Shown piece by piece: positions 6,474 through 9,529 of a stretch of 9,529 nt of DNA (positions are counted from its first letter, which is position 1; every line of letters starts with the position of its first letter). The DNA is taken from contig CAJXTP010000100.1 of assembly GCA_913061335.1 (NCBI GenBank), positions 1-9,529 of the forward strand. The letters run 5' to 3'. A program made the translations under genes and the position numbers. Source of the stretch: an uncultured Loktanella sp. (GTDB lineage: Bacteria > Pseudomonadota > Alphaproteobacteria > Rhodobacterales > Rhodobacteraceae). The notes under the pieces are model-generated. The model did no database searches and was not told where the DNA came from. It worked only from the letters and a program-made list of their open reading frames with translations.

Positions 6474-7376
6474 ATGGAATTATGGATACCAATCACGCTT
6501 GGCGCTGCGTTGGCGCAGACCCTGCGGTTTATGCTGCAAAAGCAATTGAAAACCACCCAGCTGTCGACGGCTGGCACGACCTTCGCGCGGTTCGTGTATT
6601 CGGCGCCGATTGTGGGGTTGATCGCTTGGACCTATGCCACGATGTCGAGGCAGGGAGTGCCAACGGTACCAGCACAATTTTTCGCCTACGCGATATTGGG
6701 CGGCGTGACCCAGATCCTAGGCACGGTGTGTGTGGTGGCATTGTTTATGCACCGAAACTTTGCCGTCGGAATCACATTTAAGAAAACTGAAGTTTTGCTA
6801 AGCGCGCTGATCGGTTTTGCGGTGCTTGGTGACGTCATAAGCCTGCCTGCGCTCGGGGCGATTTTGGTTGGGTTGGTCGGCGTACTGCTGCTGTCTGATC
6901 CACCACGAGCACAAGGGGCTTGGTTAAAACGCGTACTGAACAAAGGAACTGCGCTTGGGCTGATGTCAGGTTTGATGTTCGGGTTTTCAGGCAACGGATA
7001 CCGCGGTGCATCGCTGTCAATTGCGGACGGCGATGTGCTGTACCGCGCATTGATCACCCTGGCATTTGTCACCGCATTTCAAACTGCAGTTATGAGTGTT
7101 TGGTTGGTTTGGCGTGAAAGCGGCGAAATCATGCGCGTGTTGCAGGCATGGCGGATCGCATGGCTTGTCGGGCTAGCATCGATGGTGGGATCGCTCTGCT
7201 GGTTCACTGCGTTTACGTTGCAAAACGTGGCTTACGTCAATGCGCTTGGGCAGATTGAATTGCTGTTCTCACTGATCATCGGCGCGTTTGTTTTTGGTGA
7301 AAAAATTGGGCCACGCGAATGGCAGGGATTGCTGATTTTGACAGCAAGCATAGTACTATTGGTGCTGGTCGCCTAA
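6474..7376 (+). CDS. EamA/DMT-family transporter
   Basis: A 300-residue polytopic inner-membrane protein of the drug/metabolite transporter superfamily. About ten hydrophobic segments fall into two EamA-like halves, roughly residues 1-140 and 158-300. Each half ends in the typical pattern: an FKKTEVLLSALIGF helix, then a hydrophobic helix ending VLLLSDPP; and the second-half equivalent IELLFSLIIGAFVFGEKIGPREW followed by the last helix ILTASIVLLVLVA. Many members export amino acids or small metabolites; the substrate cannot be told. The ATG at 6474 (MELWIP) is preferred because the first membrane helix starts there. An open frame from 6381 would overlap the desaturase by 76 bp and add a charged, non-family extension. 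No clear Shine-Dalgarno is present, so coupling to the desaturase 17 bp upstream is likely. Its stop overlaps that of the Nudix gene by 4 bp. Confidence 0.86.
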   Translation: MELWIPITLGAALAQTLRFMLQKQLKTTQLSTAGTTFARFVYSAPIVGLIAWTYATMSRQGVPTVPAQFFAYAILGGVTQILGTVCVVALFMHRNFAVGITFKKTEVLLSALIGFAVLGDVISLPALGAILVGLVGVLLLSDPPRAQGAWLKRVLNKGTALGLMSGLMFGFSGNGYRGASLSIADGDVLYRALITLAFVTAFQTAVMSVWLVWRESGEIMRVLQAWRIAWLVGLASMVGSLCWFTAFTLQNVAYVNALGQIELLFSLIIGAFVFGEKIGPREWQGLLILTASIVLLVLVA

Positions 7377-8053
7377 AGCGGGGAAGCGCCGTTTAGCCGG
7401 TGAACAAGATGCTGTTCGTCTTCATTTGCGAAAAACGGCACCGATTTTGGTGATCTGGTATTCGGCAAATGTTGCATCAATTCAGCGAGCACGACTTGCG
7501 TGATGAACGGCAGATCGAAATCGCGGGCTTTGGCGAGTGGCACCCATTGTAGATGCGAGAGTTCGTCTTCTGCCCCTGAAAAGTCATCAGGATCAGTGCA
7601 AAGATCATCCGCATCTGCCAATAAAAAACGGGCATCAAATCGGCGTGGTGCGCCCGTCGGTGTGACTGCGCGAAAGAAAAATGTAAGTGCTGCCGCATTG
7701 GGTATGTGGCCGGTAGCGGCAAATCCTCGCCAGCCTTGGGGTGGTGTGGCCCAAGGTGCAGGGTGTCCCAAAATTTGTCCGGTTTCCTCCCACAGCTCTC
7801 TGACTGCAGCGGCGGCAATGGCCGTCGGGGGCAAGTCTGAACGATCGGATAAGCGTGATGCGCAGGCCGCGGGGAGGGCGGTCGTTGTTACATCTGCATC
7901 ATTTGGGTCGATTGCTCCACCGGGAAACACGAACTTTCCTGGCATAAATACTGCTTTGGCGCCGCGTTGGCCCATCAATACGGCGGGGGCGGTGGACCTG
8001 TTGCGCACGATAATTATCGTGGCGGCGTCGCGGACTGGGGTGTCGGTTGTCAT
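7373..8053 (-). CDS. Nudix hydrolase with a split Nudix box (NUDT19-like layout)
   Basis: A 226-residue Nudix hydrolase, a Mg-dependent enzyme splitting a nucleoside-diphosphate-X bond. The Nudix box GX5EX7REUXEEXGU is interrupted: the FPGG opening is at 43-46, but the catalytic RELWEETG is at 85-92, about 24 residues further than normal. Eukaryotic NUDT19, a CoA diphosphatase, also has an insert within its Nudix box, so a CoA-ester or similar substrate is conceivable; the Arg30 to FPGG spacing (VLMGQR...GKFVFPGG) resembles that of CoA pyrophosphatases, but several of their signature residues differ. The start at 8053 (MTTDTPVRDAATII) is chosen because DUF983 ends at 8055, leaving one base (TAG-C-ATG), a coupled arrangement; frames from 8074 or 8107 would add a non-family leader overlapping DUF983. 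No Shine-Dalgarno is obvious. Confidence 0.87.
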   Translation of the reverse strand: MTTDTPVRDAATIIIVRNRSTAPAVLMGQRGAKAVFMPGKFVFPGGAIDPNDADVTTTALPAACASRLSDRSDLPPTAIAAAAVRELWEETGQILGHPAPWATPPQGWRGFAATGHIPNAAALTFFFRAVTPTGAPRRFDARFLLADADDLCTDPDDFSGAEDELSHLQWVPLAKARDFDLPFITQVVLAELMQHLPNTRSPKSVPFFANEDEQHLVHRLNGASPL

Positions 8054-8054
8054 G

Positions 8055-8435
8055 CTAGGTATCGCCAAACCCATGCATCCGGCGGGACCACTGGATCGCG
8101 ACAACAAGCCCTTTCATGCGGGGCAATAGGTATAATGATAGCGCAACGCAAAACACGCTGAACACAGTGGCCATCACCAATGGATCAGGTCGAAAATTGG
8201 TCCATGTGAAGTGGATGAGCACCGCAAGTAGGTGGCCGACCACAAGAATCGTCAAATATGCGGGTCCATCGTCGGCGCGGTGATGATGAAAACTTTCGCC
8301 ACACACAGCGCATTCATCCACGACCTTGAGATAGCCATCAAACAAATGCCCTTCGCCGCAATTAGGGCAACGGCAGCGGAGCCCGCGCCACATGGCGGGC
8401 TTGGTCGGGCGGTCGATAATGGCGAGATCAGTCAT
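8055..8435 (-). CDS. DUF983 membrane protein with two CxxC knuckles
   Basis: A 126-residue DUF983 protein of unknown function, common in Alphaproteobacteria. The N-terminal cytoplasmic part has two zinc-ribbon-like knuckles, CPNCG (Cys23, Cys26) and CAVCG (Cys42, Cys45), followed by HHH (50-52) and the family segment RADDGPAY (53-60). Two transmembrane helices follow, about 60-79 and 86-105. The ATG at 8435 is supported by GAGG six bases upstream (minus strand); an in-frame TTG at 8447 overlaps that Shine-Dalgarno and is rejected. It is the first gene of a two-gene minus-strand unit with the Nudix hydrolase, one base apart. Metal binding is inferred from the cysteines only. Confidence 0.88.
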   Translation of the reverse strand: MTDLAIIDRPTKPAMWRGLRCRCPNCGEGHLFDGYLKVVDECAVCGESFHHHRADDGPAYLTILVVGHLLAVLIHFTWTNFRPDPLVMATVFSVFCVALSLYLLPRMKGLVVAIQWSRRMHGFGDT

Positions 8436-8631
8436 GGTGGGCCTCAAAATACAATACTAAGAAACTGATGGGCCTTTTCGGGTCTTTTGGAAAGCCCGTT
8501 GCGCCAGATTGCGGCCCGATGCCGCAAGTGATCGAAAGTTTTTTCAAGAAATTGCGACGGAAACTTTTCTGGGCTGCGTTGAATGAGGGTCAACAGCGCA
8601 AACGATGCGCAAGCCTACAAAGGAATGAAAA
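8436..8631. promoter_or_regulatory. Divergent intergenic region with several hairpins
   Basis: This 196-bp gap separates DUF983 (minus) from the EF-hand gene (plus) and must hold both promoters. It contains three inverted repeats: 8470-8479 with 8489-8497 (GGGC..TTTTC against GGAAAGCCC, one bulge and one G-T pair); a perfect 7-bp stem TTGCGGC (8509-8515) with GCCGCAA (8521-8527) around CCGAT; and AAAGTTT (8535-8541) with AAACTTT (8561-8567). A T6 run (8539-8544) follows the second. GGAAAC (8559-8564) recalls ECF-type -35 boxes, but no -10 fits at normal spacing. No open frame of note is seen. Confidence 0.45.
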
Positions 8632-9093
8632 ATGAAATCGACATTACTAATTGCCGCAATGGCCGCAGGCCTGACTTTGACCGCGATGGATGTATCTGCA
8701 GCTGGACGTGGACCGCAACATGACGCACCTGATTTTGCAACATTGGACACCGATGGCAGTGGCACTGTGACAGTGGGCGAGATTGTGGCTGCAGGCCAAG
8801 CCCGCTTTGACGCGGCAGACACCGACGGCAACGGCGCTTTGTCACTAGAAGAAATGGTGGCTGCACGTGACGGCGACGCAACGCGGCGCGCTGAACGTAT
8901 GATCTCTCGGATGGACGAGAACGGTGACGGTGAATTGCAAGCAGACGAGATGACCCGTCGTGGGCCAGATGCGGAGCGTATGATGTCACATGCCGACACG
9001 GACGATGATGGCGAGATTTCCGAAGAGGAATTTGATGCGGCCATCGAAAAGCGTGGCGACCGCGACCATAAAGGCCGCAAGGGTCGTGGCTAA
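8632..9093 (+). CDS. Exported EF-hand calcium-binding protein
   Basis: A 153-residue protein with a Sec signal peptide (Lys2, hydrophobic core 5-18) and probable cleavage after Ala23 (VSA-A), so it acts in the periplasm or outside. The mature part is almost entirely EF-hand loops of canonical 12-residue form: DTDGSGTVTVGE (39-50), DTDGNGALSLEE (63-74), DENGDGELQADE (95-106) and DTDDDGEISEEE (122-133), each with Asp at 1, Gly at 6 and Glu at 12. This predicts Ca2+ binding, two paired lobes and an acidic protein; the tail (141-153) is basic (RGDRDHKGRKGRG). The ATG has AGGA (8621-8624) 7 nt upstream. A strong hairpin and 74 bp separate it from the ECF sigma gene. The role is not known; calcium or metal buffering or sensing for the envelope is a guess. 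Confidence 0.88.
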   Translation: MKSTLLIAAMAAGLTLTAMDVSAAGRGPQHDAPDFATLDTDGSGTVTVGEIVAAGQARFDAADTDGNGALSLEEMVAARDGDATRRAERMISRMDENGDGELQADEMTRRGPDAERMMSHADTDDDGEISEEEFDAAIEKRGDRDHKGRKGRG

Positions 9094-9100
9094 AAGACCA

Positions 9101-9132
9101 AATGGATGGGGCGCGTCAGCGCCTCATCCATT
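9101..9132 (+). terminator. Strong hairpin between the EF-hand and sigma genes
   Basis: A 14-bp stem (9101-9114 with 9119-9132, one G-T pair) closes a 4-nt GTCA loop, 8 bp after the EF-hand stop. This is a very stable structure. The downstream strand is TTGCTGTG with no real T run, so it may terminate only partly or act as a processing or 3'-end-protecting hairpin. It argues that the sigma gene has its own promoter. Confidence 0.6.
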
Positions 9133-9159
9133 GCTGTGAAGAATGAGTGTGGATAAGAT
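9131..9159 (+). promoter_or_regulatory. Weak candidate promoter of the ECF sigma gene
   Basis: TTGCTG (9131-9136) and TAAGAT (9154-9159) are 17 bp apart and match the sigma-70 boxes at three and four of six positions. Initiation would be near 9166, essentially at the ATG (9168), giving a leaderless message; this would fit the absence of a Shine-Dalgarno. Speculative. Confidence 0.2.
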
Positions 9160-9167
9160 ATTAACCT

Positions 9168-9481
9168 ATGACGACCCAATTGGGATCTTGGCGTGACGCA
9201 CCCGACGCCGCATTGTTGCTGGCCTATGCCCATGGGGACATGGATGCGGCGCGCGTTTTAACCGCGCGTGTGTTGCCACGAATTTTGGCACAAGCAACGC
9301 GGATGCTGTCGGACCAAGCCGAAGCCGAAGATGTATCTCAGGATGCGTTAATGCGGTTGTGGAAAGTCGCGCCCGATTGGCGGCAGGACGAGGCAAAAGT
9401 CACAACGTGGTTGTACCGCGTGACGGCCAATCTTTGTACCGACCGGTTGCGCAAGCGGCGCAATGTCCCACTCGACGAAAT
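9168..9481 (+). CDS. ECF RNA polymerase sigma factor, 3' truncated
   Basis: The first 104 residues of an extracytoplasmic-function sigma factor. Region 2 is clear: RMLSDQAEAEDVSQDALMRLW (45-65), for core binding and -10 melting, then TTWLYRVTANLCTDRLRKRR (79-98). A short acidic and hydrophobic N-terminus precedes it. Region 4, which reads the -35 box, is lost at the contig end. An in-frame TAA just upstream (9162-9164) fixes the start at or after the ATG at 9168; no Shine-Dalgarno is seen. The frame continues into the adapter as CLLYTSPSPRD, a well-known contaminant peptide that must not be counted as protein. An anti-sigma or metal-sensor gene would be expected next, but lies beyond the window. 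Confidence 0.88.
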
Positions 9482-9529
9482 CTGTCTCTTATACACATCT
9501 CCGAGCCCACGAGACCTCTCTACATCTCG
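9482..9529. other. Nextera read-2 adapter with i7 index (library artefact)
   Basis: 9482-9500 is the reverse-complement Tn5 mosaic end (CTGTCTCTTATACACATCT). It is followed by the read-2 adapter CCGAGCCCACGAGAC (9501-9515), an 8-base i7 index CTCTCTAC (9516-9523, the Nextera N707 index) and ATCTCG (9524-9529), the start of the P7 sequence. None of it is genomic. Confidence 0.98.

Noticed and set aside
6293..6781. 162-residue plus-strand frame bridging desaturase and transporter
   Set aside because: Out of frame with both real genes, no hydrophobic segments or motifs.
7500..8129. 209-residue plus-strand open frame opposite the Nudix gene
   Set aside because: It is antisense to a clear Nudix hydrolase and runs into the antisense of DUF983; composition is Ala/Gly/Ser/Arg-rich with no domain, as expected for a shadow frame.
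8559..8580. ECF-type promoter GGAAAC...CGTT before the EF-hand gene
   Set aside because: The spacer is only 12 bp, against about 16-17 for known ECF promoters, so I do not call it.
8544..9080. 178-residue Ser-rich minus-strand frame over the EF-hand gene
   Set aside because: Its serine richness comes from the reverse complement of the repeated Asp/Gly EF-hand codons; the plus strand has signal peptide, ribosome site and four canonical loops.

Overview
The window reads as a chromosomal stretch from a marine-type alphaproteobacterium, most likely Rhodobacterales (Roseobacter group). This rests on gene content and protein character (the fused carnitine dehydrogenase/thioesterase, the small DUF983 protein, the Nudix and ECF types), not on any rRNA or marker gene. 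It is an assembled fragment, not a natural end-to-end molecule. Bases 1-34 and 9482-9529 are Illumina Nextera library adapters, so genomic sequence spans only about 35-9481, and the first and last genes are both cut.

Layout: (1) 35-1015, the 3' part of a Tas-like aldo/keto reductase, followed by a probable terminator. (2) 1188-4645, a four-gene plus-strand operon: BKACE (DUF849) 3-dehydrocarnitine cleavage enzyme, an 87-residue lipoprotein, an L-carnitine dehydrogenase fused to a hotdog betainyl-CoA thioesterase, and a short-chain dehydrogenase. The recognised enzymes make a complete cytoplasmic route: L-carnitine to 3-dehydrocarnitine (NAD+), then with acetyl-CoA to betainyl-CoA plus acetoacetate, then hydrolysis to glycine betaine. 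The roles of the lipoprotein and the SDR are open. (3) 4642-5502 minus, an XRE-type regulator, divergent from (4) a membrane fatty-acid-desaturase-family protein (5584-6456) and an EamA/DMT exporter (6474-7376). Each divergent gene has an inverted repeat at its start. (5) 7373-8435 minus, DUF983 followed by a Nudix hydrolase with a split Nudix box. (6) 8632-9093, an exported four-EF-hand protein, a strong hairpin, then a truncated ECF sigma factor (from 9168).

Genes are tightly packed. Both convergent pairs (SDR/XRE and DMT/Nudix) overlap by 4 bp at their stop codons, and the longest non-coding stretch is about 196 bp. I see no tRNA, rRNA, CRISPR, insertion sequence or phage gene.

Most of this is recognisable metabolism, and I do not see a clearly new multi-gene system. 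The best candidates for a second look are the lipoprotein and SDR of the carnitine operon, the XRE/desaturase/exporter locus with its dyads, and the hairpin-rich gap before the EF-hand gene. The adapter ends need trimming before any database use.
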